Source of the DNA: Eubacterium sp. CAG:786 | Lineage (GTDB): Bacteria; Bacillota; Clostridia; Oscillospirales; Ruminococcaceae | Reading direction: 5' to 3' | DNA: 8,348 nucleotides | Assembly (NCBI GenBank): GCA_000432175.1 | Contig: HF989446.1 | Location: 1 to 8,348, forward strand | In this document: piece by piece, positions 1-5,693 of the stretch | How positions within the stretch are numbered: position 1 is the stretch's first letter | Layout of the letters: the number at the start of each line of letters is the position of its first letter | The notes under the pieces: model-generated | Told to the model about the DNA's origin: nothing | Databases searched by the model: none | The model's input: the letters and a program-made list of their open reading frames with translations, nothing else | Translations under genes and position numbers: made by a program

Positions 1-250
1 CAACTGATACTTCTGAAGTTGATGCATATTTTTCTGCTAATTTACCTCGCTTACCAGGACCAAATAATATTCTTGACATTTGAATGGAGGAATGTTCAAT
101 AACATCTCGTTCTATAGGCGAAAAATATTCATTCGCCTGATCTGATACAACACCTTTTTCTAACTTTGTACAACACCCTAATGCTGCTGGCAAAACATGC
201 TCTTGCGTATAATAAGTTAAATCCGTTGAATCTCCTAAATAAATACACAC
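1..250 (-). CDS. Partial low-GC gene of unknown function (N-terminal 83 codons visible)
   Basis: An open frame reads from GTG at 250 leftwards off the window edge without a stop. It begins MCIYLGDSTDLTYY and the visible end is about LAEKYASTSEVSV. I chose GTG 250 because AGAGGG (minus strand, 259-264) lies 8 bases upstream; TTG at 256 is in frame but only 2 bases from that site. The frame stays open upstream to a TAG at 350-352 but has no ATG there. The protein has a CC pair (LGCCTK, about residue 26), no signal peptide and no membrane segment. The stretch FSPIERDVIEHSS followed by a basic RILFGPGKRGKLAEKYA segment loosely recalls the N-terminal half of EntD/Sfp-type 4'-phosphopantetheinyl transferases (ser-pro-x-glu, then R...GR...A), but the catalytic motifs would lie outside the window, so this is only a guess. 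Codons are AT-rich (TTA, GAA, AAA, ACA), about 35% GC, unlike every other gene here, which suggests transfer. Confidence 0.6.
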   Translation of the reverse strand, partial: MCIYLGDSTDLTYYTQEHVLPAALGCCTKLEKGVVSDQANEYFSPIERDVIEHSSIQMSRILFGPGKRGKLAEKYASTSEVSV

Positions 251-546
251 TTTCAAAACCCTCTTTCTACACTTAAAAGAAATATTAAAGAAACAAATGA
301 AGATATTATTGACCACTATTAGCAGAAAACTTAAATATTTATTAAGAAACTATTTCAAAAGTAGGTTAACATCTCTCCTGCCCACCAACACAGCACTTCC
401 GCACACCCGACCCCACCGCCGTGTATCGCTGCGAAACTGCTGTCACCGCAGACATATTCCCCTATACGCCAAATCACCATATTCCACCAAAACAGTACAT
501 CCTGCCCAACACGCACAAACCGCACCGTTAAGCCAAATACCCCGAT
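251..546. other. Intergenic stretch with an abrupt base-composition break
   Basis: No convincing gene lies here. By hand count 271-360 is about 19% GC (17 of 90) while 371-460 is about 60% GC (54 of 90). The break falls near GTTAAC at 365-370. The right part is strongly strand-skewed: in 371-460 the plus strand has about 40 C against 14 G, so the minus strand, downstream of the methyltransferase gene, is G/T-rich. I see no hairpin plus T-run that would terminate the methyltransferase transcript, and no convincing promoter for the gene at 1-250 in the AT-rich part. A 99-codon plus-strand frame at 297-596 crosses the break and overlaps the methyltransferase end; I regard it as chance. Confidence 0.55.
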
Positions 547-1698
547 TTACTCCGCTTTCCTTGACATCGCAACCACGCACTCAACGTGCCTGGTAAACGG
601 GAACATGTCAAACGGCTGAATGCTATCCACATTGTAGTATTTGGTGAGCGCCCTGAGGTCGCGGGCGAGCGTGACGGGGTTGCAGGAAACATACACGATG
701 CGTCCCGGTTTGATGGAGCAGAGCGCCCGCAGAAACTGTTTATCCGCGCCCGCGCGTGCCGGGTCCATGAAAACCACGTCATAGCAGGCGTCCTTTTTAG
801 CTCGTTCCCGCAGGAATTCCCCGGCGTCCCCGCGGTTGAATGCAGCATTCCGCGTGATGCCGTTGAGCTTGCAGTTCTGTACTGCGTCGCGCACCGCGGA
901 ACCTACGAACTCGATGCCCTGAACGCTTTTCACATGGTCGTATGCGATGATACCGATGGTACCAGTGCCGGAATATGCGTCGAGAATGACGTCGTTTTTG
1001 GAAAGTTTCGCGGCTTTTATCGCGTAGTCATAAAGGCGTTCAGCCTGAGCGGGGTTGACCTGGTAGAAAGACTGCGGGGAAATGCGGAACTTCTTCCCGC
1101 AAATCTCATCAATGATGTACCCGTCGCCGAAAAGAACCTCCGCGTGGTCGCCCAGGGTAAGGAAATCCGGGCTGCGGTTGACTGAAAACGTCACCGTTTT
1201 TATATCGGGGAACCGCTTCACCAACGCCGCCGTGAAATCTCTCTTTTTCGGGAACATCGGCACAGCGCCGACGATGTTGACGAGTATCTCCCTGGTGTTC
1301 CTGCCAACGCGGACGAGCACATGCTTGACGAAACCGCGGTCGGTTCCCGGGTCCCACGGGCGAATGCGGAACGACGCCATCAGTTCGCGGATTCCGACTA
1401 TAATTTCGTCGGCCCTGGGGTCGTTCACCATGCAGCGGTTTATTCCGACGATACCGTTGCGCGAGGACTGGTACACTCCCGAGATTATTTTCCCGCTGCG
1501 GTCGCTGCGAAATACAGCCTGGACCTTGCAGCGATACCCGGTGGGGTTGTCCATTCCGATTATAGGCAGAACTTTCCCATATTTGCCGAGAAGCCCATTG
1601 AGGTCTTTCATTTTCCATTCAAGCTGCTGTTCGTAAGTCAGGTTTGAAAGCTGGCAGCCGCTGCATTTTTTTGCCACTGGACAACTGGAGTTGTTCAT
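547..1698 (-). CDS. rlmD: RNA m5U methyltransferase, RlmD/TrmA family, without TRAM domain
   Basis: This 383-residue protein belongs to the SAM-dependent uracil-C5 RNA methyltransferases (RlmC, RlmD, RlmCD, TrmA), cytosolic enzymes that make 5-methyluridine in 23S rRNA or tRNA. Visible features: Cys6, Cys12 and Cys15 (C-x5-C-x2-C) with Cys89, the expected four ligands of a [4Fe-4S] cluster; SPQSFYQVNP at 207-216; the SAM-binding loop DAYSGTGTIG at 240-249; DPARAG at 312-317; the nucleophile loop VSCNP with Cys339; and the C-terminal PFTRHVE with the presumed base Glu373. DPARAG and IVYVSCNPxTLARD match RlmD/RumA rather than RlmC. However, the protein starts directly at the cluster cysteines, so the N-terminal TRAM domain of E. 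coli RlmD and B. subtilis RlmCD is absent, as in E. coli RlmC. The exact target uridine is therefore uncertain. ATG 1698 is supported by AAGGCGGT at 1706-1713, 7 bases upstream. It is transcribed alone from the promoter at 1730-1758. Confidence 0.94.
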   Translation of the reverse strand: MNNSSCPVAKKCSGCQLSNLTYEQQLEWKMKDLNGLLGKYGKVLPIIGMDNPTGYRCKVQAVFRSDRSGKIISGVYQSSRNGIVGINRCMVNDPRADEIIVGIRELMASFRIRPWDPGTDRGFVKHVLVRVGRNTREILVNIVGAVPMFPKKRDFTAALVKRFPDIKTVTFSVNRSPDFLTLGDHAEVLFGDGYIIDEICGKKFRISPQSFYQVNPAQAERLYDYAIKAAKLSKNDVILDAYSGTGTIGIIAYDHVKSVQGIEFVGSAVRDAVQNCKLNGITRNAAFNRGDAGEFLRERAKKDACYDVVFMDPARAGADKQFLRALCSIKPGRIVYVSCNPVTLARDLRALTKYYNVDSIQPFDMFPFTRHVECVVAMSRKAE

Positions 1699-1705
1699 CG
1701 TAAAT

Positions 1706-1713
1706 ACCGCCTT
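1706..1713 (-). promoter_or_regulatory. Ribosome binding site of the methyltransferase gene
   Basis: AAGGCGGT on the minus strand lies 7 bases before ATG 1698. It fixes the start just ahead of the cluster cysteines and so argues that the missing TRAM domain is real and not a mis-chosen start. Confidence 0.7.
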
Positions 1714-1729
1714 TTTTATTGATGATTAT

Positions 1730-1758
1730 ATTTTAGCACTTTCTGCACATTTTGTAAA
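1730..1758 (-). promoter_or_regulatory. Sigma-A promoter of the methyltransferase gene (extended -10)
   Basis: Minus strand: -35 TTTACA (1753-1758), a 17-base spacer, and -10 TAAAAT (1730-1735) preceded directly by TGC, an extended -10. The expected start near 1723 gives a leader of about 25 bases, enough to hold the ribosome binding site. It lies after the terminator of the upstream XRE gene, so the methyltransferase is probably its own unit. Confidence 0.75.
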
Positions 1759-1799
1759 TACCCTGAGCCAGCATAGCGTAAAGACAGGCGCAGCATTGC

Positions 1800-1827
1800 A
1801 AAAAAATAAACCCCGGATATCCGGGGT
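1800..1827 (-). terminator. Rho-independent terminator of the XRE gene
   Basis: CCCCGG-ATAT-CCGGGG at 1811-1826 forms a perfect stem with a four-base loop, extended by one A-T pair (1810/1827). On the minus strand it is followed by TTTATTTTTTT. It lies 19 bases past the stop of the XRE gene and separates it from the methyltransferase promoter. Confidence 0.88.
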
Positions 1828-1845
1828 GGTATATCAAAACAAGGT

Positions 1846-2091
1846 TCAGTCAACGGTGAGAAGCTGCTCTACAGTTACGTTGAAAACTTTTGCAAGGGCG
1901 ATGACCTCTATATCAGTGATAAATCTCTGACCGGACTCTATACGCTGAACGGCATTCTTGTCGATGTCGAGGTTGATGACCTGCAGTCTGTCGGCAAGTT
2001 CACGCTGTGATATCTTGAGCGCCTTTCTGTATTTGGCGACATTAAGTCCGCAGAGGTTATTCCTCCCGTCTGTTGTGCGGTTGTTAAACAT
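1846..2091 (-). CDS. Small XRE-family (Cro/C1-type HTH) transcriptional regulator
   Basis: An 81-residue, essentially single-domain DNA-binding protein. The XRE helix-turn-helix spans about residues 16-75: helix 1 NVAKYRKALK, helices 2 and 3 SQRELADRLQ (28-37) and KNAVQRIESGQR (45-56), then FITDIEVIALAKVFNVTVEQLL (58-78). The pattern NLCGLNV-x-KYRK...SQxELAxxLQ...DIDKxAVQRIESGxRxxxDxEV is the common stand-alone XRE type of clostridial genomes. There is no ligand-binding, peptidase or membrane part, so any signal it senses cannot be read from the sequence. ATG 2091 has the ribosome binding site AAGGAGA (minus strand, 2098-2104) 6 bases upstream. It is divergent from the AI-2E gene, which makes autoregulation or control of that neighbour plausible, though nothing in the sequence proves it. 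A strong terminator follows. Confidence 0.9.
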   Translation of the reverse strand: MFNNRTTDGRNNLCGLNVAKYRKALKISQRELADRLQVINLDIDKNAVQRIESGQRFITDIEVIALAKVFNVTVEQLLTVD

Positions 2092-2159
2092 TGGGTATCT
2101 CCTTTTCGTTTACTTTTACAGTTATGTAAGAACACCTGGTCGGTATTGCACTATATTTT

Positions 2160-2189
2160 ATTATAGGATATACTCAAGCACTATGTGAC
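2160..2189 (-). promoter_or_regulatory. Probable promoter of the XRE gene
   Basis: Minus strand: a perfect -10 TATAAT (2160-2165) with GTCACA (2184-2189; 4 of 6 matches to TTGACA) at an 18-base spacing. The expected start near 2153 leaves about 60 bases of leader. The weak -35 would suit a regulated promoter. Confidence 0.5.
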
Positions 2190-2290
2190 ATGCAAAGTAC
2201 ATCAAATATAATATTTTTTCGTTTTGCTTACATATATTCCCAGACTTTGACTTGTGATAAAATGAAACTGTCTCTCAAATGATACATATG

Positions 2291-2305
2291 ACCTTGAAAT
2301 AAGGT
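2291..2305. promoter_or_regulatory. Candidate operator dyad ACCTT-N5-AAGGT
   Basis: A perfect inverted repeat, ACCTT gaaat AAGGT, sits in the divergent region between the XRE and AI-2E genes, about 70 bases upstream of the AI-2E -35 element. Its size suits a small dimeric HTH repressor. Only one copy was found, and a short dyad in AT-rich DNA can arise by chance, so binding by the neighbouring XRE protein is speculation. Confidence 0.25.
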
Positions 2306-2373
2306 AAAGAAACGTGGCTGTGTTAAGTATATGTAAAATATGAGCTGATATTCAAAAATATAAGGAATTTATG

Positions 2374-2402
2374 TTGACAGAATAAACAGAATATGTTAAA
2401 AT
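2374..2402 (+). promoter_or_regulatory. Strong sigma-A promoter of the AI-2E family gene (extended -10)
   Basis: A perfect -35 TTGACA (2374-2379), a 17-base spacer, and -10 TAAAAT (2397-2402) with TGT directly before it. The predicted start is near 2409, two bases before an in-frame ATG at 2411. The remainder of the divergent region (2092-2437) is AT-rich and also holds an extended -10-like TGA-TAAAAT at 2255-2263 without a good -35. Confidence 0.85.
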
Positions 2403-2425
2403 AAATTGATATGTTATTCAGCCAA

Positions 2426-2431
2426 AGGAGG
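2426..2431 (+). promoter_or_regulatory. Ribosome binding site that selects a TTG start
   Basis: AGGAGG, the full consensus, lies 6 bases before TTG 2438. It is located inside the frame that could begin at ATG 2411, and that ATG has no room for a ribosome binding site downstream of the predicted transcription start. Confidence 0.85.
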
Positions 2432-2437
2432 CAGCCA

Positions 2438-3895
2438 TTGAAGATTAAATGGAACAAGAAGTACACGACGATAGCGACCTATGCGCTTGTAGTTATAGCG
2501 CTTACCGTGCTGTTCATCGTGTTTGTATTCCGGTTCGATTCCTTTTCAAAGGGATTTTCGTGGATAGGTACAGTTGCCGCGCCGATAATATGCGGCGTTG
2601 TTATCGCGTATATCATTAACCCGCTGGTGATGTGGATAGAAAGGACGTTTTTCCGCAAGCTTGTGAACGACCCGCCGCCAGAAAAGAACATCGTCATGCA
2701 GAAGCTTGCAGAGACCAAGGCAGGGGACACAGCCGTAGTCAGGGCTCTGGAAAAGCGGACGGTACCGCTTGAGAAAAAGCTCAGCAGACGCCGCACTGCA
2801 GCCAGGGCGCTTTCAGTCACGATATCCTATATCGTTGTACTTGCTATCCTGACCGGAATATGCATCGCGGTAGTCCCGAGCGTTGCCAAGAGCCTTATCG
2901 ACCTAGCCGACCAGATGCCCGGCTATATCAAGAAGCTTGACGCGTTCCTGTCGGATTTCTTTGCGAACAACAAGGATATCGCGGGGCTTATTTCAGACAG
3001 CTTTGACGAGATAGGTTCGTTCGTGCAGAAGCTTTCAGCGATGCTTCAGCCGATGGCAGGCGATATCGCCAGCGGAGTGCTCAGCTTTGCAGCCGGACTT
3101 CTCACAGGACTGAAAAACGTTGTTATAGGTCTTATCATCGCGATTTACCTGCTTTTCAGCAAGGAAAGACTGCTGGCTCAGCTCAAGAAGATCTTCTTCG
3201 CGTTCTTCAAGAACAGCACCTGCCAGCGCGTGTTCCACGTTGCCGGTAAGAGCAACGGTATATTCAAGAACTACATCATTTCCAACCTTATCGACGCGAT
3301 TATCATTTTTGCGGTCATGGCTGTGGGAATGCTGGTGCTCGACATGCCTTATCCTATGCTCATTGCAGTGGTCTGCGGCGTCACGAACCTTATTCCGTTC
3401 TTCGGACCGTTCATCGGCGCTATTCCCTGTGGTGTGCTTATACTCCTTGTGGACCCTGTCAAGGTGATATGGTTCGGGCTTTACGTGCTCGTCCTGCAGC
3501 AGCTCGACGGTAACGTCATCAAGCCGCATCTGTTCGGTGAATCCATGGGTCTGCCCGCGATCTGGGTGCTTGTTGCGATCACCGTCGGCGGCAATCTGTT
3601 CGGCGTTCCGGGTATGCTTCTTGGCGTGCCGGTATTCGCAGTGATTTATATGCTCTTTGCGGAATTCGTCACCGATAGGCTCAAGAAAAAGAACATGCCC
3701 GGCAAGACTACCGAGTACGCAGGGGATACTTCGCTGTTCCTTGACGGCTACGAGGAAGAACCCGACAGCGAGGAGTCAATATCTGTCGTTGAAGCCGAAG
3801 AAGCTGAAAAGGACGGGTCTCTTGAAAAAGCAGCGGAAGAAACTCCCAGTCAGAAGCCCGCAACTTCTCAAAAGAAAAGTACCAGAAAGAAATAA
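2438..3895 (+). CDS. AI-2E family (PerM/TqsA-type) membrane transporter
   Basis: A 485-residue polytopic membrane protein of the AI-2E exporter/permease family. Some members export autoinducer-2 and others act as sodium/proton antiporters or have unknown substrates, so the substrate here is not known. Hydrophobic segments lie at about 11-31, 44-61, 127-150, 211-240 (two close together), 280-302, 305-339, 342-355 and 374-408. Family landmarks near the C-terminal half are NLIPFFGPFIGAIP (317-330), QQLDGNVIKPHLFG (354-367) and GGNLFGVPGMLLGVP (384-398). A hydrophilic insert at about 73-122 and the soluble, partly amphipathic segment at 151-210 are typical of the family. The last 70 residues form a charged tail: acidic (EEEPDSEES, 439-447, then EAEEAEKD), ending in KKSTRKK. 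I start at TTG 2438 rather than ATG 2411 because AGGAGG lies 6 bases upstream; the ATG would add nine residues. It is a single-gene unit between its own promoter and terminator. Confidence 0.92.
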   Translation: MKIKWNKKYTTIATYALVVIALTVLFIVFVFRFDSFSKGFSWIGTVAAPIICGVVIAYIINPLVMWIERTFFRKLVNDPPPEKNIVMQKLAETKAGDTAVVRALEKRTVPLEKKLSRRRTAARALSVTISYIVVLAILTGICIAVVPSVAKSLIDLADQMPGYIKKLDAFLSDFFANNKDIAGLISDSFDEIGSFVQKLSAMLQPMAGDIASGVLSFAAGLLTGLKNVVIGLIIAIYLLFSKERLLAQLKKIFFAFFKNSTCQRVFHVAGKSNGIFKNYIISNLIDAIIIFAVMAVGMLVLDMPYPMLIAVVCGVTNLIPFFGPFIGAIPCGVLILLVDPVKVIWFGLYVLVLQQLDGNVIKPHLFGESMGLPAIWVLVAITVGGNLFGVPGMLLGVPVFAVIYMLFAEFVTDRLKKKNMPGKTTEYAGDTSLFLDGYEEEPDSEESISVVEAEEAEKDGSLEKAAEETPSQKPATSQKKSTRKK

Positions 3896-3900
3896 AATTC

Positions 3901-3925
3901 TCCCCCGGACAGCCGGGGGATTTTT
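3901..3925 (+). terminator. Rho-independent terminator of the AI-2E family gene
   Basis: TCCCCCGG (3901-3908), loop ACAG, CCGGGGGA (3913-3920), then TTTTTG. The eight-pair GC-rich stem plus T-run starts five bases after the stop codon. Confidence 0.92.
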
Positions 3926-3979
3926 GTGTGACATTGGGGCTGCGTTATTGCCTTTCTACAAAAAAACTTTATCAAGGTA

Positions 3980-4008
3980 TTGAAGTTTTGGTGGAGATGT
4001 GCTATAAT
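3980..4008 (+). promoter_or_regulatory. Sigma-A promoter of the FapA-like gene (extended -10)
   Basis: -35 TTGAAG (3980-3985), a 17-base spacer, and a perfect -10 TATAAT (4003-4008) preceded by TGC. The predicted start near 4015 gives a leader of about 86 bases. It shows that this gene is expressed independently of the terminated AI-2E unit. Confidence 0.85.
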
Positions 4009-4027
4009 AAATATGGCATATACATAT

Positions 4028-4058
4028 CAGCATTTCATAAACATATAGACAGATGCTG
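4028..4058 (+). promoter_or_regulatory. Possible leader hairpin upstream of the FapA-like gene
   Basis: CAGCAT (4028-4033) and ATGCTG (4053-4058) can pair across a 19-base loop within the predicted 5' leader. The stem is only six pairs, so it may have no function. The ribosome binding site that follows is weak: GGTGG at 4092-4096, 4 bases before ATG 4101. Confidence 0.25.
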
Positions 4059-4100
4059 TAAAATGATAACATAAGCTTATTTGGAAACGACGGTGGCAGA

Positions 4101-5618
4101 ATGGCATTTGATTCACAATTTCAGGAAAGAATGAGCAGAGCAATGGAGGAATACCGCCGCAGTGACAGCGAAATGCGCATGAACGCTCCTGGCGCTGAAC
4201 CTCCAAAGCAGCCCGAGGTCAAAAAGACCAGCGAGAAAAAAGAGGCTGTTGACGGCTCTGTAGAAATAACCTTCGACCCGGAAGGCAACACGGCAAACAT
4301 GATACTCCACAAACCGCTGAATGGCGGCAGACCCATCACATATCAGCTGGTGATGGCTGAACTAGCGCGCAAGGGCATCACAACGGGGATAGACGAACTT
4401 GACGTAAAGGACATGGTGGAGGGCAAGGTATACGATACTCCAATATGCGTTGCGAGAGCCATTCCACCAAAGCGCGGTGAGAACGGTTCGATAAAGTTCC
4501 GCTTTGAAAAGCAGCGTATTCCGAAGCCGAAATACGACGAATTCGGCATTGCCGATTTCAGGGAGCTTGATATAATCGTCCCGATAAAAAAGGGCGACAT
4601 CATTGCTGATATCACGCCCCCTACGCCCGGAGAGCCCGGTATAAACATCTTCGGCAGGGCGATCAAGGCAGAACCGGGCACCATGCCGAACATCACAGTA
4701 GGCAAGAACACCCTGATGACTGCGGACGGAAAGCAGATAGTAGCCGCATGCAGCGGTCACATTCTGTACGGAACCGGCTGCTTCAATGTCGAGGACACCG
4801 TTACAGTCAAGTCGGACCTTGACATTTCCGTCGGGAATATAAACTTCGACGGCGACGTGCTCATAAAGGGCAACGTCATGGAGGGCTTCTCCATAAAGGC
4901 TGGGCGTAATATCCACATTGAGGGCACCGTTTTCAGCTCAAATCTTTCCGCAGGCGGAAATATCGTCGTCAACGGAGGCGCTATAAGCAGCCATGTTGAA
5001 TGCGGCGGCGATGCTTCCATAGGCTTCTGCGAGAACAGCGACATAAAGGCCGGGGGTAAGGTGGAGTCTGCGCAGTTTGCGTTCTGCACCGTGTTCTGTT
5101 ATGGGGAACTCATCGCAAAGGGCCGCACCGGCGTTATTTCCGGCGGCAAGATAACCAGCATGAAGAATGTCACAGCCGGTGTCATAGGTTCTGAGAAGTA
5201 CACTTCCACCGAGATAAATATCGGCGACGGCTCTGTGACCTGCGCGAGAAAGCGCGAGGCAGAAGCGGAACTTGCTGCGGCAAAGGCTTCATTCAGCCAG
5301 GCTAACAAGAACGTTGAGTTCCTTAAAACGCGCAAAAAGCGCCAGGGAGGAAAGCTTACCGACGTGCAGAGCAAGCAGATGAAGACAGAAACGCAGAACA
5401 AGGTGTTCTATTCCGTCCGCTGCAAGGAGCTTGAGGAGCTTATATCCCAGCTTGACGCCGACCTGAAGCACCGCGATGACCTCTGCGCAAAAGTCGGGGG
5501 AACGATATACCCGGGGTGCCATTTCTGTATAAATTACCTGTCGCTTGATGTGACCCAGGTGAACACCCGTTCAAAGGTCTGCGTGATCGGCGATGAACTG
5601 CAGATAGTACCTTTATAA
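4101..5618 (+). CDS. FapA/DUF342 family protein (right-handed beta-helix)
   Basis: A 505-residue cytosolic protein of the FapA (DUF342) family, found in many Gram-positive and other bacteria. Names refer to flagellar assembly in some species, but a biochemical activity is not established. A polar, disordered N-terminus (1-50) leads to the conserved N-terminal domain, with the signature VKDMVEGKVYDTPICVARA near 102-120 and KKGDIIADITPPTPGEPGIN at 163-182 followed by IFGR. The beta-helix part (about 225-378) shows spaced repeats of the form G-N-I-x-F-D-G-D-V-x-I-K-G-N-V, A-G-G-N-I-V-V-N-G-G and K-A-G-G-K-V-E-S-A, ending in VIGSEKYTSTEINIGDG. A coiled coil follows at about 382-412 and 425-460, then a short C-terminal strand domain. 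It has 13 cysteines, including CxxC at 473/476. There are no flagellar genes nearby, so a flagellar role is not supported by the context. ATG 4101 is kept despite a weak ribosome binding site because no better in-frame start is visible. Confidence 0.93.
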   Translation: MAFDSQFQERMSRAMEEYRRSDSEMRMNAPGAEPPKQPEVKKTSEKKEAVDGSVEITFDPEGNTANMILHKPLNGGRPITYQLVMAELARKGITTGIDELDVKDMVEGKVYDTPICVARAIPPKRGENGSIKFRFEKQRIPKPKYDEFGIADFRELDIIVPIKKGDIIADITPPTPGEPGINIFGRAIKAEPGTMPNITVGKNTLMTADGKQIVAACSGHILYGTGCFNVEDTVTVKSDLDISVGNINFDGDVLIKGNVMEGFSIKAGRNIHIEGTVFSSNLSAGGNIVVNGGAISSHVECGGDASIGFCENSDIKAGGKVESAQFAFCTVFCYGELIAKGRTGVISGGKITSMKNVTAGVIGSEKYTSTEINIGDGSVTCARKREAEAELAAAKASFSQANKNVEFLKTRKKRQGGKLTDVQSKQMKTETQNKVFYSVRCKELEELISQLDADLKHRDDLCAKVGGTIYPGCHFCINYLSLDVTQVNTRSKVCVIGDELQIVPL

Positions 5619-5625
5619 AAGAATT

Positions 5626-5651
5626 ATCCGTCCTGCGGACACGGGACGGAT
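5626..5651 (+). terminator. Hairpin after the FapA-like gene, weak or partial terminator
   Basis: ATCCGTCC (5626-5633) pairs perfectly with GGACGGAT (5644-5651) around a 10-base loop, 7 bases after the stop codon. It is followed only by ATTGATTTA, not a real T-run, so read-through into the HD hydrolase gene is likely. A competing smaller hairpin GTCC-TGC-GGAC (5630-5640) overlaps it. Confidence 0.5.
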
Positions 5652-5693
5652 ATTGATTTACCTTTAATGTAAACGATTAAACGGAGCGTGCCG

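Noticed and set aside
297..596. A 99-codon plus-strand frame beginning MKILLTTISRKLKYLL
   Set aside because: It crosses the composition break, overlaps the 3' end of the methyltransferase gene on the other strand, has no ribosome binding site and turns into a low-complexity Pro/His/Arg/Thr mix.
586..1185. A 199-codon plus-strand frame within the methyltransferase gene
   Set aside because: It is antisense to well-conserved SAM and SCNP motifs; its length follows from the GC-rich third positions of the real gene.
1768..1799. Imperfect direct repeat CAGCATAGC / CAGCATTGC between the XRE and methyltransferase genes
   Set aside because: Only nine bases with one mismatch and two copies; it lies between a terminator and a promoter and could easily be chance.
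2411..2437. The upstream ATG as the start of the AI-2E gene
   Set aside because: It lies about two bases after the predicted transcription start and has no ribosome binding site, while TTG 2438 has a perfect one 6 bases away. It is kept as an alternative in the findings.
3035..3529. A 164-codon minus-strand frame opposite the AI-2E gene
   Set aside because: Its Asp/His/Glu/Arg-rich composition is the expected antisense reading of codons for hydrophobic membrane segments.
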